A DNA stretch of 64,000 nt from JAJFFW01 sp963922595 (GTDB taxonomy: Bacteria > Pseudomonadota > Alphaproteobacteria > Caulobacterales > Parvularculaceae). Below are positions 17,521 through 26,507 of the stretch, one piece after another; position 1 is the stretch's first letter; every line of letters starts with the position of its first letter. Position numbers and translations under genes: made by a program. Under the pieces are notes generated by a model. The model saw only the letters and a program-made list of their open reading frames with translations. It searched no databases and was not told the origin of the DNA. The stretch covers positions 1-64,000 of the forward strand of contig CAWUIM010000003.1 in the NCBI GenBank assembly GCA_963922595.1, in the 5' to 3' direction.

Positions 17521-18954
17521 ATGGTTCTCAATCAACTCTCTGAGGCGGGGTTTGGTCCCGGCAGTTTCCTGTTCTGGCTTTTCCTTGCCGCTCTCCTGCT
17601 TGGCGGGCTTTTGTTCGCGCATGCGTTGCGCCTCGAGGGGCGATTGCGGCGAGTTCGCGCGTCGCTCGCTAAGGCGAAAATATCGCTCGCCGCCGCTGAG
17701 GCGCGATCTGATGAAGCGCTGACGCTGAACGAAGAGCTAAACGTCGTCCGCGCCGAGCGCTCGGCGCTGGAGGCCGATCTCGCGCGCGCCGAAACCCGGT
17801 TGGGTGAACGGGAAAAAGCGCTTGAGGAAATGAAAGCGCGCATGGATGTCGAGTTCCGCGCCGCTACCTCGAAACTTCTGGAGGAGGCGCATACCTCTTT
17901 TCTTCAGCGAGCGGATGAAACCTTTAAACGCCACCAGCAGGCGTCCGGCGCGGACTCCGATAAACGTCGAAAAGAAATCAATGACCTTGTGAAGCCCATG
18001 CGGGAAACGCTCGCGAAATATGAGGCAGGCCTCGCTCAAATGCGTATGGAGCAGCAAAAGGCGCGGGGAGAGCTCACTGGCCGGATCAGCGACCTGGCGA
18101 AATCAGCGAATGATGTGCGGATGGAAGCGCAAAAACTTTCATCGGCGTTGCGCGCGGGGCCCAAAGTCAGGGGGCGATGGGGCGAGGAACAGCTCCGTAA
18201 TGTCGTCGAACTCGCTGGCATGACAGCGCATGTAGACTTTGTTGAGCAGATGTCCATCGGCGATGATGCCCGCAAGCAACCGGACATGGTGGTGTCTTTA
18301 CCCGGCGATCGCGTGATCGCCGTTGATTCCAAAGTCTCGTTAGGCGCCTATCTAGATGCGGCGGAGGCGGACAATGATGCCGCGCGGCGACAACATCTCG
18401 CCAAGCATGCCGCCGACCTCTGGGTTCATGTAAAGAGTTTGTCTGCGAAGGATTATGCGACAGCGCTTCAGGATTCCCTGGATTTCGTCATTATGTTCGT
18501 TCCTGGCGATCATTATTTTGCAGCAGCGATGGAAACGCGGCCGCAATTATTTCAGGACGCCTTTGAGCGCAAAGTATTGATTGCTACGCCAACGACGCTC
18601 GTTGCGATCCTGAAGTCAGCTTCTTATGGCTGGCGTCAGGAAAAAGTCGCGCAAAACGCGCAGGCCGTAGCGGCGCATGCGCGGGACTTATACGAAAGTT
18701 TACGGACGATGGGCGGTCATCTGTCAGGACTCGGAAAATCGCTTGAGGGCGCCGTAAAGAAATACAATGACCTGATCGGCGGCGTGGAACAGCGCGTGAT
18801 GCCAAGGGCGCGGAAGTTCGCAGAATACGAATTGCCGGGTGTCGCTGGTCGTCTGGAGAGCGCTGAGCCAATTGAACGATCTCTGCGCGAGCCGCGCGCT
18901 GACCGCGACCTATTGCTTACGGACGATACCGACGACGGAAAGTCCGCGGCGTGA
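17521..18954 (+). CDS. rmuC: DNA recombination protein RmuC
   Basis: A 477-residue protein with one N-terminal membrane helix (about 13-34), a long coiled coil to about residue 200, and the RmuC nuclease-like domain. Family signatures are RGRWGEEQLRNVVELAGM, PDMVVSLPGDRVIAVDSK (the D-x-K of the PD-(D/E)XK type fold) and FVPGDHYFAAA. RmuC limits inversions at short repeats in E. coli and acts in defence-linked DNA processing in other settings. It ends 20 bp from a second RmuC-family gene on the opposite strand. Confidence 0.93.
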   Translation: MVLNQLSEAGFGPGSFLFWLFLAALLLGGLLFAHALRLEGRLRRVRASLAKAKISLAAAEARSDEALTLNEELNVVRAERSALEADLARAETRLGEREKALEEMKARMDVEFRAATSKLLEEAHTSFLQRADETFKRHQQASGADSDKRRKEINDLVKPMRETLAKYEAGLAQMRMEQQKARGELTGRISDLAKSANDVRMEAQKLSSALRAGPKVRGRWGEEQLRNVVELAGMTAHVDFVEQMSIGDDARKQPDMVVSLPGDRVIAVDSKVSLGAYLDAAEADNDAARRQHLAKHAADLWVHVKSLSAKDYATALQDSLDFVIMFVPGDHYFAAAMETRPQLFQDAFERKVLIATPTTLVAILKSASYGWRQEKVAQNAQAVAAHARDLYESLRTMGGHLSGLGKSLEGAVKKYNDLIGGVEQRVMPRARKFAEYELPGVAGRLESAEPIERSLREPRADRDLLLTDDTDDGKSAA

Positions 18955-18973
18955 TCCGTAAGAGCTAATGCCC

Positions 18974-21025
18974 TTAACGAAGCGGGAAGGGCGATGGCTC
19001 CGCCGGCGCCGCTTTATCGTTCTCCCAGAGATCGGGCTCATTGGGTTGAGGCGGCGGCGTTGTTTGTTTTGGCGCCAAATAGGCGGCGGACGCTTCCGTT
19101 CCGTAAAATCCCTCTGATGTCTCTGCAGGCGCAGGCTCCTGCGTCGGCGGTATGCTGCGTTCGGGGAGCGTCGATGGTTGCACAGGTTCAGCGAGCGACA
19201 GGCGTCCGTTGCGCGAGATTGTCTCGGCCCTTCGGTAGACCTGATCGGTTGACGAGATCACGTCGCGGACGTCGCTGCGCGTGCGGTCAAAGGTCTCCTC
19301 AAGCGAAATCACGCGTCTACGGAGATCTTCGACTTCGTTAAATACCTGTTGCGCTTCGGCCTGAATAATTGTGGCGTTTTCCCGGATTTGCGCGTCGCGA
19401 ACAATGGCGCGCACCGTGTGTAAGGTGGCCATCAATGTGGTGGGCGAAACGATCCAGACGCGCGCGCGATAGCTGTCCTGCACCACGTCGGGGAAACGCG
19501 AATGAAGTTCCGTATAGATCGATTCAGAGGGGACAAACATCAAGGCGGAGTCCGCCGTCTCGTCAGGAACGATCATGCGTTCAGCGATATCGACAACGTG
19601 GCGAAGCGTGATGCGACGGAATTCGTTTTCCGCATGGGCGACGTCGTCGTCCGAGGAGAGCGCTTGTTGTAATTCATTGTACGCCTCAACAGGGAACCGC
19701 GCGTCGATCGCAATCGGTCCTGGTGGGTGCGGCAGCCTGACAACACAATCCGCCTTTCGGTTATTCGGCAAGATTGCATTCATCTCATAGGAATCCGGCG
19801 GCAGCGCGTTGCGTATGATGTCGCCCAATTGAACGTGCGGCGCGACAGGCGGCGCGACCTGACCGCGCAACGCGCTTCGCAGATCGGCGATTTCCGTTCG
19901 CAACGCTTCCACATTTTGCGGCGCTGCGATCTTGTTTAATCTCGATGTGATGTTCGCAAGCGCTAAATCGACTGACTCGCGGTGTTCTACGAACTTCTGC
20001 GTGATTTCGTCAAAATTTTGCGTTGAAGCGCTGCCGCTTATGAAGGAGGGCGCTGCGCTGAGGGCGCTTTGGCTCTCCTGAGCTTGCTTTGCAAGCCTTT
20101 CGGATAAGACTGCGAACCGGTCGTCAAGCTCTTTCGAAAGAGTGGCCTGGAAATCAGGGGCGAAAGCCGGCTGCGCAACAGCTTTTTCCTGTTGCTGCAA
20201 TAGCGCCAATTTGCGCCGTTCGAATTCGGCTTCGCGTTCGGCTGCGCGGCGTTGTTCCTCGACCGCAAGTCGCCGTGCATTTTCCTCCGCTTCGAGACGG
20301 ATGGCGTCCGCATCAGCCTGCGCTTTTAGGCGCAAAGCTTCTGCTTGCGATTGGGCTTCTTTTTGGAGCCTCGCAGCCCCCGCCTGATTTTGGTCGTCCG
20401 ACTCAAAATCAAGTGATCCCCGCATCTTTGCGAATGGGTCGCTTCGATCGATTTCGAAATCATCGTCGTCGGCGAGGAGCGCTCCGTTAGCTCCGATTTT
20501 GTCCGCATCGTTGTCCGTTTCGCTGCTTGACGGTTTCTTTCTTCGAGCGAAAAGACCCGAGAAAGCCCCCAGACGACGGCGGGATTTGCGCGCCTCGATT
20601 TCTGATTCGCTTGGCTCATCAACCGAACCGGTCTCGGCCTCAGGGTGTTCAATGATCACTTCGGCGACATCATCGTCGGCGGCGAATTCCGTTGACGCGT
20701 CGTGATGGCTGTTCTCATCCGGCGCATTGCTTGTCGCCGCTGTATGGTCGTCAAAATTGATCTCTGCGTCTTCACCGGCCGGCTGGAAGAATTTTTTCTC
20801 GGCAGCTTCTGCATACCGCGTTGCAGAGGCGACGCGGCCGCGCATGATCAAATAAATGATCACTAAGAAAAGCAATAACGCCCCCGCGAACACCAGCCAC
20901 AAAATCGTATCCGGCGCTGTCAGGAGCGGCGTCGCCGCGCCTGCGTCAATCTCTGTTCCAACAGTACCGTGGACCCGGTCCTGAATAGACGGATCTTCCA
21001 ACTGCATTTTCAAGTACCCACGCAT
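18974..21025 (-). CDS. Divergent RmuC-family protein with long acidic linker
   Basis: About 683 residues. The ATG at 21025 is chosen for GGGGA just upstream; a longer frame runs into the divergent def gene. One membrane helix lies at about residues 40-65, then some 180 residues of acidic low-complexity sequence, an Ala/Glu/Arg-rich coiled coil (about 210-290), and a C-terminal RmuC domain marked by QLGDIIRNALPPDSYE, PIAIDARFPVEAY and ALMFVPSESIYTEL. Where most family members have IDAK, this one has IDAR. A Pro-rich tail follows. It is convergent with a canonical rmuC. Confidence 0.85.
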   Translation of the reverse strand: MRGYLKMQLEDPSIQDRVHGTVGTEIDAGAATPLLTAPDTILWLVFAGALLLFLVIIYLIMRGRVASATRYAEAAEKKFFQPAGEDAEINFDDHTAATSNAPDENSHHDASTEFAADDDVAEVIIEHPEAETGSVDEPSESEIEARKSRRRLGAFSGLFARRKKPSSSETDNDADKIGANGALLADDDDFEIDRSDPFAKMRGSLDFESDDQNQAGAARLQKEAQSQAEALRLKAQADADAIRLEAEENARRLAVEEQRRAAEREAEFERRKLALLQQQEKAVAQPAFAPDFQATLSKELDDRFAVLSERLAKQAQESQSALSAAPSFISGSASTQNFDEITQKFVEHRESVDLALANITSRLNKIAAPQNVEALRTEIADLRSALRGQVAPPVAPHVQLGDIIRNALPPDSYEMNAILPNNRKADCVVRLPHPPGPIAIDARFPVEAYNELQQALSSDDDVAHAENEFRRITLRHVVDIAERMIVPDETADSALMFVPSESIYTELHSRFPDVVQDSYRARVWIVSPTTLMATLHTVRAIVRDAQIRENATIIQAEAQQVFNEVEDLRRRVISLEETFDRTRSDVRDVISSTDQVYRRAETISRNGRLSLAEPVQPSTLPERSIPPTQEPAPAETSEGFYGTEASAAYLAPKQTTPPPQPNEPDLWENDKAAPAEPSPFPLR

Positions 21026-21133
21026 AACCAATCCCCAAACCGCAAACGTAGAGGAAAAACACAGGCATTGCGAGGGCTTAGGCGGTGTCGGCGGGCCCTT
21101 GACGCGCCAGCGTGCGCGCCATACCTCACCTCC

Positions 21134-21652
21134 ATGGCAATACGAGAAATCCTCACCGCGCCTGATCCGCGCCTGCGTGTCGTTTCCAAACCTGTGGAAG
21201 GGGTGGATGACGACCTGCGCGCGCTCATGGACGACATGCTGGAGACGATGTACGCCGCGCCAGGGATAGGGCTGGCGGCGATACAGATCGGCGAGCCGCT
21301 CCGTGTAATCGTGATGGATTTGGCGGGCGAAGGTGAACCGCCGCAACCGCGTTACTTTGTTAACCCTGTAATTCTCGATCCTGCCGAGGAAACAAAGCCT
21401 TACGAAGAAGGCTGTTTGTCAGTACCTGATTTCGCCGAAGAAATCGATCGACCGGCCTCCTGCGTGGTGGAATATCTGGACTACCACGGTGAACCCCAGC
21501 GTCTCGAGGCTGACGGATTGCTCGCGGTTTGCATCCAACATGAAATGGATCATCTCGAGGGCGTTCTCTTCATCGATCATCTGTCGCGGCTGAAACGCGA
21601 CCGAATTCTGCGCAAATTGAAGAAAGAACAGCGCCTTGCCGCCGCTGGTTGA
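21134..21652 (+). CDS. def: Peptide deformylase
   Basis: Removes the formyl group from nascent proteins. It has 172 residues with all three motifs: GIGLAAIQIG, EGCLSVP and the metal-binding QHEMDHLEG. The start at 21134 gives the standard MAIREILTAPDPRL opening; a longer in-frame extension is not homologous. fmt follows after 77 bp, the usual def-fmt pairing. Confidence 0.97.
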   Translation: MAIREILTAPDPRLRVVSKPVEGVDDDLRALMDDMLETMYAAPGIGLAAIQIGEPLRVIVMDLAGEGEPPQPRYFVNPVILDPAEETKPYEEGCLSVPDFAEEIDRPASCVVEYLDYHGEPQRLEADGLLAVCIQHEMDHLEGVLFIDHLSRLKRDRILRKLKKEQRLAAAG

Positions 21653-21729
21653 GCCAACGGTTTGTTGCAACTGCGAAATTTCTGCGATGTGCGGCGTCGA
21701 AGACACGCCTTTTCTGGAGAAATTATAAA

Positions 21730-22662
21730 ATGCGCCTCGCCTTTATGGGGACACCGGCGTTCGCCGTGCCAGCGCTCAGCGAATTACTTGCCGCTGGGCA
21801 TGACGTGGTTTGCGTTTACACCAAGGCGCCGCAACCGGCCGGTCGCGGGCATAATTTGCGTAAATCGCCTATCCATGTGTTCGCCGACAGTCATGGCCTA
21901 CCCGTTCGTACGCCGAAGAGTTTCAAAAATGCGGATGAACGCGAGGCGTTCGCTGCATTGGAATTAGATGCGGCAATTGTTGTCGCATATGGCCAAATTT
22001 TGCCACAGGCGGTTCTGGATGTTCCTCGTTTCGGATGTTTTAATCTGCATGCGTCTTTATTGCCGCGTTGGCGGGGCGCTGCGCCGATCCATCGTGCAAT
22101 TATGGCGGGCGACAAAGAGACAGGCGTTCAAGTCATGCGTATGGAAGCCGGGCTCGATACCGGGGCTATTTTGCTATCGGAAACAACGCCAATCTTGGCC
22201 GACGATACGACGGCGAGCCTCCATGATCGCCTGGCCGCGATCGGCGCATCACTCCTCCCGCGCGCACTTTCCGCGTTAGAGCGCGGTGGATTGGTGGAGA
22301 CGCCGCAGGCGGAGACCGGCGTTACCTATGCGGAGAAAATTTCAAGCGATGAGGCGCGCATCGACTGGACGCGTAGCGCCGCTGAGCTTGACTGTCATAT
22401 TCGTGGGCTTTCTCCATTTCCCGGCGCATGGTTCGAATTGGTGCGGGCCGGGGCGCCGCGTCGCATTAAGGCTTTGATGTCGGGCGTGGTGAGCGGCGGC
22501 GGCGCGCCAGGTGAGGTATTAGCGGTTGATGACGTGTTGGTCGTCGCTTGCGGCGACGGCGCGCTTGGTTTGTCGGTGCTCCAACGTGAGGGCAAAGCCG
22601 CTCAGCCTAGCGCTGATTTTCTTCGCGGCTCTGCGCTAAATGTTGGCGATATTCTCGGCTGA
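21730..22662 (+). CDS. fmt: Methionyl-tRNA formyltransferase
   Basis: Formylates initiator Met-tRNA using 10-formyl-tetrahydrofolate. It has 310 residues starting MRLAFMGTPAFAVPAL, with the catalytic FNLHASLLPRWRGAAPI region and a C-terminal tRNA-binding domain. GGAGAA lies about 9 bases before the start. It ends 3 bp from the stop of the convergent signal peptidase gene. Confidence 0.97.
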   Translation: MRLAFMGTPAFAVPALSELLAAGHDVVCVYTKAPQPAGRGHNLRKSPIHVFADSHGLPVRTPKSFKNADEREAFAALELDAAIVVAYGQILPQAVLDVPRFGCFNLHASLLPRWRGAAPIHRAIMAGDKETGVQVMRMEAGLDTGAILLSETTPILADDTTASLHDRLAAIGASLLPRALSALERGGLVETPQAETGVTYAEKISSDEARIDWTRSAAELDCHIRGLSPFPGAWFELVRAGAPRRIKALMSGVVSGGGAPGEVLAVDDVLVVACGDGALGLSVLQREGKAAQPSADFLRGSALNVGDILG

Positions 22663-22665
22663 TCG

Positions 22666-23403
22666 CTATTGGAGCGAGGAAAACCAGGGACGCTTCAGGC
22701 ACTGTGTTTCCGGTTCCTTCCGGCAGCGATGGGTTGAGAACGGCATAGCGACCGCTTCACCCACCAAATTTTCAATCGGAAGGAAACCGACGCCGCGCTT
22801 TAGGTAGCGGCTATCAATCGAGTTATCGCGATTGTCGCCAAGGACAAACAGGTGCCCCTCTGGAATAATAACCGGCGCGATCGTGTCGCCGAATGAATAA
22901 TCGCTGCGCTCATAGATCACGTATGTTTTGCCCGTGGGGAGTGTTTCCTGAAAGGCGCTAACGGTGACAACTGGCCCATTATGTTCCCTGTAGCGATAAT
23001 CTTTCAGATGCGCGCGATCGACCGAAGCGTTATTCAGGATTAGGCGGCCGCCGCGGATTTCAACCTTATCGCCTGGCAGTCCGACAATCCGTTTGATATA
23101 TGTTTCCCCGGTTCGCGGATGCTTGAACACAACAATGTCTCCGGCCGCCGGCATTTTTCCGAACAATCGTTGATCAGGCGCGCCAATGCTTAAAGCGCCG
23201 CCAAACGGTGCAGAATGTTTGCTGTAGCCATAGACGAATTTGTTAACGACGATACGGTCGCCGACCGCGAGCGTCGGCAGCATGCTTTCACTTGGTATAT
23301 GGTACATGCCGAAAGCGGCGGTGCGAAAGATCATGATGACGCCTAGCGCAATAACAAAAAACCTAGCTTCCGATAGGATTCCGGCTATAGCTTCTTTCGT
23401 CAT
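22666..23403 (-). CDS. lepB: Signal peptidase I
   Basis: Cleaves signal peptides on the periplasmic side of the inner membrane. The catalytic serine is in IPSESMLPTL and the lysine in YIKRIVGLPGDKVE; the GDNRDNSIDSR box closes the site. One membrane helix is near residues 16-34. The start at 23403 is preferred because GCGAGGCG precedes it; a further 12 codons upstream are possible. It is divergent from truA with a very short shared region. Confidence 0.95.
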   Translation of the reverse strand: MTKEAIAGILSEARFFVIALGVIMIFRTAAFGMYHIPSESMLPTLAVGDRIVVNKFVYGYSKHSAPFGGALSIGAPDQRLFGKMPAAGDIVVFKHPRTGETYIKRIVGLPGDKVEIRGGRLILNNASVDRAHLKDYRYREHNGPVVTVSAFQETLPTGKTYVIYERSDYSFGDTIAPVIIPEGHLFVLGDNRDNSIDSRYLKRGVGFLPIENLVGEAVAMPFSTHRCRKEPETQCLKRPWFSSLQ

Positions 23404-23437
23404 GTCGCCTCGCTCATTCCCTGAATCTCCTGCAATC

Positions 23438-24187
23438 ATGCCGCAAAGATATCGATTATTGCTAGAGTATGACGGCGGCGATTATGTCGGCTGGCAGCGT
23501 CAGGATAACGGGCCATCGATTCAGGCGGCTTTGGAAGAGGCCGTATGCCGATTTTGCGGCGAGACATGTAATGCGGTCGCCGCCGGCCGCACTGACGCTG
23601 GCGTCCACGCCCTCGGCATGACAGCTCATATTGATCTGTTGAAAAACCACGACGCTAATGTGGTGCGTGAAGCGATTAATTTTCATCTCAAACCAGCGCC
23701 AATCGCCGTTTTGGACGCGGCCAAAGTCGATGATGAATTTCACGCTCGTTTTTCGGCGCGGTCGCGCCGCTATCTCTATCGCATCCTCAATCGGCGCGCG
23801 CCATTAGCGCTTGATAAAGGGCGTGTATGGCGGATCAGCGGCCGGCTGGACGCCGAACGCATGCATCGCGCCGCACAGGATCTTGTGGGCAAACACGATT
23901 TCTCGACCTTCCGCGCGGCGCAATGTCAGTCCGCGTCGCCAATTAAAACCTTAAGCGAGATATCCTGCGTCCGCACTGCAGATGAAGTTGTCATACGCGT
24001 TTCCGCGCCTTCGTTTTTGCACCATCAAGTGCGATCGATCGCGGGGAGCCTCGTCGAGGTTGGGCTTGGTAAATGGTCGCCCGGCGACATCGCCCGCATC
24101 CTGAAAGCGGCCGACCGTAAACAATGCGGCCAAGTGGCGCCGGCGCAAGGCCTATACTTTGTCAGCGCAACTTATGACGTAGGCTGA
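23438..24187 (+). CDS. truA: tRNA pseudouridine(38-40) synthase
   Basis: Modifies uridines 38-40 in the tRNA anticodon stem. It has 249 residues beginning MPQRYRLLLEYDGGDYVGWQRQ. The catalytic aspartate is in GRTDAGVHA, and the end carries LHHQVRSIAGSLVEVG. Its first codon nearly touches the divergent lepB gene, so promoters must lie inside coding sequence or upstream. Its 3' end overlaps the opposing membrane-protein gene by 16 bp. Confidence 0.96.
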   Translation: MPQRYRLLLEYDGGDYVGWQRQDNGPSIQAALEEAVCRFCGETCNAVAAGRTDAGVHALGMTAHIDLLKNHDANVVREAINFHLKPAPIAVLDAAKVDDEFHARFSARSRRYLYRILNRRAPLALDKGRVWRISGRLDAERMHRAAQDLVGKHDFSTFRAAQCQSASPIKTLSEISCVRTADEVVIRVSAPSFLHHQVRSIAGSLVEVGLGKWSPGDIARILKAADRKQCGQVAPAQGLYFVSATYDVG

Positions 24188-24801
24188 AGCAGGGAGGTCG
24201 CCGCTGCGCCGAACCCGGCGCTGACGATGAAGCTTATCAACGTCAAGATAATGATGATGGCGATTGTGGTCCCGGGGGTCGTATTCATCAACCGGCGGAA
24301 GACGCCCCACAGCAAGGCCAACGTCACGGCCATGGCGGGTATCGCAAGTGCGCTCGCCGCCTTGCCAATGAAGCTGATCAATACCAATACAAGCGCATTG
24401 ATCGCGGTGATCATCATTGTCGCCCAATTATAACCGACGATCGTGTTTGAGACCGCGTTAGTTGCGTTTAACGCTTTTGCGACGGCGATAATCGCTGCGA
24501 CGCTAAGGGCCCAATCGGCGAGGAAGGCGAGGCTGTTTATGCCGATCATCGTCGCCATCGGCGCACCCTGAATCGCCGTCAGCGCATCGCTATCAAACTT
24601 TTCAATGAAGCGCCGCGCAGCGATAAAGCCAAGAATCGCAAACGGGGCCGAAAACAGGATTGCCCAAAATGACTTGAAAAATCCGTCAACAGAGTAGTCA
24701 AGATCAGTGTCAGCGCGCTTGTCGCCGTCTTGCTGAAATTGAGAAAAGGCGAGACGCCAAACGCCGCCGATTTGATTCGCGGCGTAATCAAAGCTGATCA
24801 T
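24172..24801 (-). CDS. Uncharacterised four-helix membrane protein
   Basis: A protein of 209 residues with hydrophobic segments at about 45-65, 85-110, 125-165 and 180-205. No motif was recognised. The N-terminal 40 residues are polar (MISFDYAANQIGGVWRLAFSQFQ). Its ATG overlaps the dapE stop by 4 bp (ATGA), which indicates translational coupling and supports it being a real gene. Confidence 0.75.
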   Translation of the reverse strand: MISFDYAANQIGGVWRLAFSQFQQDGDKRADTDLDYSVDGFFKSFWAILFSAPFAILGFIAARRFIEKFDSDALTAIQGAPMATMIGINSLAFLADWALSVAAIIAVAKALNATNAVSNTIVGYNWATMMITAINALVLVLISFIGKAASALAIPAMAVTLALLWGVFRRLMNTTPGTTIAIIIILTLISFIVSAGFGAAATSLLQPTS

Positions 24802-25970
24802 TGGGTCGTCCCGTTGGTGTTGAAATAATTCTTCAGGATCTCTCGATAAATCTTTCGTAGCGTTTCGATGTCCGCCAGAGCCACATGCTCGTCAACCTGG
24901 TGCATCGTTGCGCCGACCATGCCGAATTCAGCGACCGGTGCGAAATCCTTGATAAAGCGGGCATCCGATGTGCCGCCGGACGTCGATAGCTCGGGGCGTT
25001 TTCCAGTGACAGACTCCACTGACGCAGCAATTGTCTGAATGAAGGCTTTATCTGTCGTGAGAAATGCTTCGCCCGACACGATTGTTTCAAGCGTATACTG
25101 AAGATCAGTCTCAGCGGCGATAGCGTCAAGTTGCTGACGAATCCAGCTTTCGATACTGGCCCCCGTCCAATTAGGATTAAACCGAATGTTAAAACGCGCC
25201 GTCGCCTTTGCGGGGATCACATTGTGCGCGGGATTGCCAATGTGGATGTCGGTGACCTGAAGGCTTGAGGGTTGAAACCGTTCATACCCGTCATCAATCG
25301 GTGTTTCGCTTAGCGAGAGTAACTTTCTTGCGAGTGTCGGCACGGGGTTTACCGCTTTATGTGGGTAGGCCACATGGCCTTGTCGCCCCTCAACCGTAAG
25401 CCAGCAATTGATACTGCCGCGCCGACCCACCTTGATCATGTCGCCCATCTGTTCAGGATTTGTGGGTTCCCCCACAAGGCAGTGGTCGATTTTCTCGCTA
25501 TTGTCGCGCAACCAGGCGAGCATTTTTCGGGTGCCGTTGATGGCGGCCCCCTCTTCATCGCCGGTGATCAACAGACTTATTGATCCGTCCGGTTCGCCGG
25601 CTGCGATAAAGTCGGCGCAGGCGGCGGCGAAGGCCGCGATCGCGCTTTTCATATCCGACGCCCCGCGGCCCCACAACAGACCGTCGCTGGTTTCGCCGCT
25701 GAAGGGAGGCTTCGTCCAGGCCGCCACATCGCCAGCCGGCACCACATCAGTGTGACCTGCAAAGCAAAAATTCGGACCGTTTACGCCGCGCTTCGCGTAA
25801 AGATTTTTCACCGGCGCGGCGCCTTCTTCTTCAAATGTGATCGGCGTGCAGTTGAAACCCAGCGGCGTTAACGCGCGCGCAAGCACGTCGAGCGCGCCTT
25901 CGTCCGCTGGCGTGACAGAGGGACATTGAATGAGCGTGCGCGCGAGTTCCACAGGATCAATATCAGTCAT
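24798..25970 (-). CDS. dapE: Succinyl-diaminopimelate desuccinylase
   Basis: Releases LL-diaminopimelate for lysine and peptidoglycan synthesis. It has 390 residues; the M20 metallopeptidase signatures are FAGHTDVVPAG, WGRGASDMKS and TGDEEG. The dimerisation domain is intact and GGTSDARF is present near the end. It is followed by a coupled membrane-protein gene. Confidence 0.95.
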   Translation of the reverse strand: MTDIDPVELARTLIQCPSVTPADEGALDVLARALTPLGFNCTPITFEEEGAAPVKNLYAKRGVNGPNFCFAGHTDVVPAGDVAAWTKPPFSGETSDGLLWGRGASDMKSAIAAFAAACADFIAAGEPDGSISLLITGDEEGAAINGTRKMLAWLRDNSEKIDHCLVGEPTNPEQMGDMIKVGRRGSINCWLTVEGRQGHVAYPHKAVNPVPTLARKLLSLSETPIDDGYERFQPSSLQVTDIHIGNPAHNVIPAKATARFNIRFNPNWTGASIESWIRQQLDAIAAETDLQYTLETIVSGEAFLTTDKAFIQTIAASVESVTGKRPELSTSGGTSDARFIKDFAPVAEFGMVGATMHQVDEHVALADIETLRKIYREILKNYFNTNGTTQ

Positions 25971-26042
25971 ACTGCTTTCAGTAGCTGAGGCCGGATTGCT
26001 GCGCTAGGTGTGTCAGCGTCGCGCGGCCGAATGGAGACAATG

Positions 26043-26507
26043 ATGCCGAAAATCGATCTTGACGCTCTGCCGTCAATTACAGGAACAAGCTACCCGCACC
26101 CCTTTGACCGAATTGTGACCGGTCGTTCGCGGAAGGTGCTCGGCGATGCGGCTGGCTTGAGCCAATTTGGCGTGAACATGACCCGATTGAAGCCGGGCGC
26201 CGGTTCATCCCATCGCCATTGGCACGCATGCGAAGATGAATTCATTTACGTTATTTCCGGTGAGGCTACGCTCATTGAAGACAGCGGCGAGACGGTGATG
26301 AGGGCGGGCGACGCCGCCGCCTTCAAAGCCGGCGTTCTGATCGGGCATCATCTGGTCAATCGCTCTGGCGAAGATGTCGTTTATCTCGAGGTCGGCACGC
26401 GAAGCGAAGAGGACGTCTCAACATATAGCGACCCTGAAATTGACCTTAAAATGATCAAATCCGGCGGTGCATGGAAACCACACCATAAGAACGGCGATCC
26501 CTATTGA
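26043..26507 (+). CDS. Cupin-domain protein
   Basis: A protein of about 154 residues with one small beta barrel. The metal site is HRHWHACEDEFIYVISGEATL, with a later histidine in GVLIGHHLVN. The start at 26043 is chosen because GGAG lies 6 bases before it; ATGs at 26031 and 26040 are alternatives. Similar cupins bind a metal and a small sugar-like or amino-acid-like ligand; no specific function can be given. Its stop abuts the stop of the opposing TPM gene. Confidence 0.85.
   Translation: MPKIDLDALPSITGTSYPHPFDRIVTGRSRKVLGDAAGLSQFGVNMTRLKPGAGSSHRHWHACEDEFIYVISGEATLIEDSGETVMRAGDAAAFKAGVLIGHHLVNRSGEDVVYLEVGTRSEEDVSTYSDPEIDLKMIKSGGAWKPHHKNGDPY

Noticed and set aside
21026..21346. Upstream extension of the divergent RmuC protein
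   Set aside because: It is antisense to the def start region, arginine/histidine-rich and lacks homology; the ATG at 21025 has a ribosome binding site.
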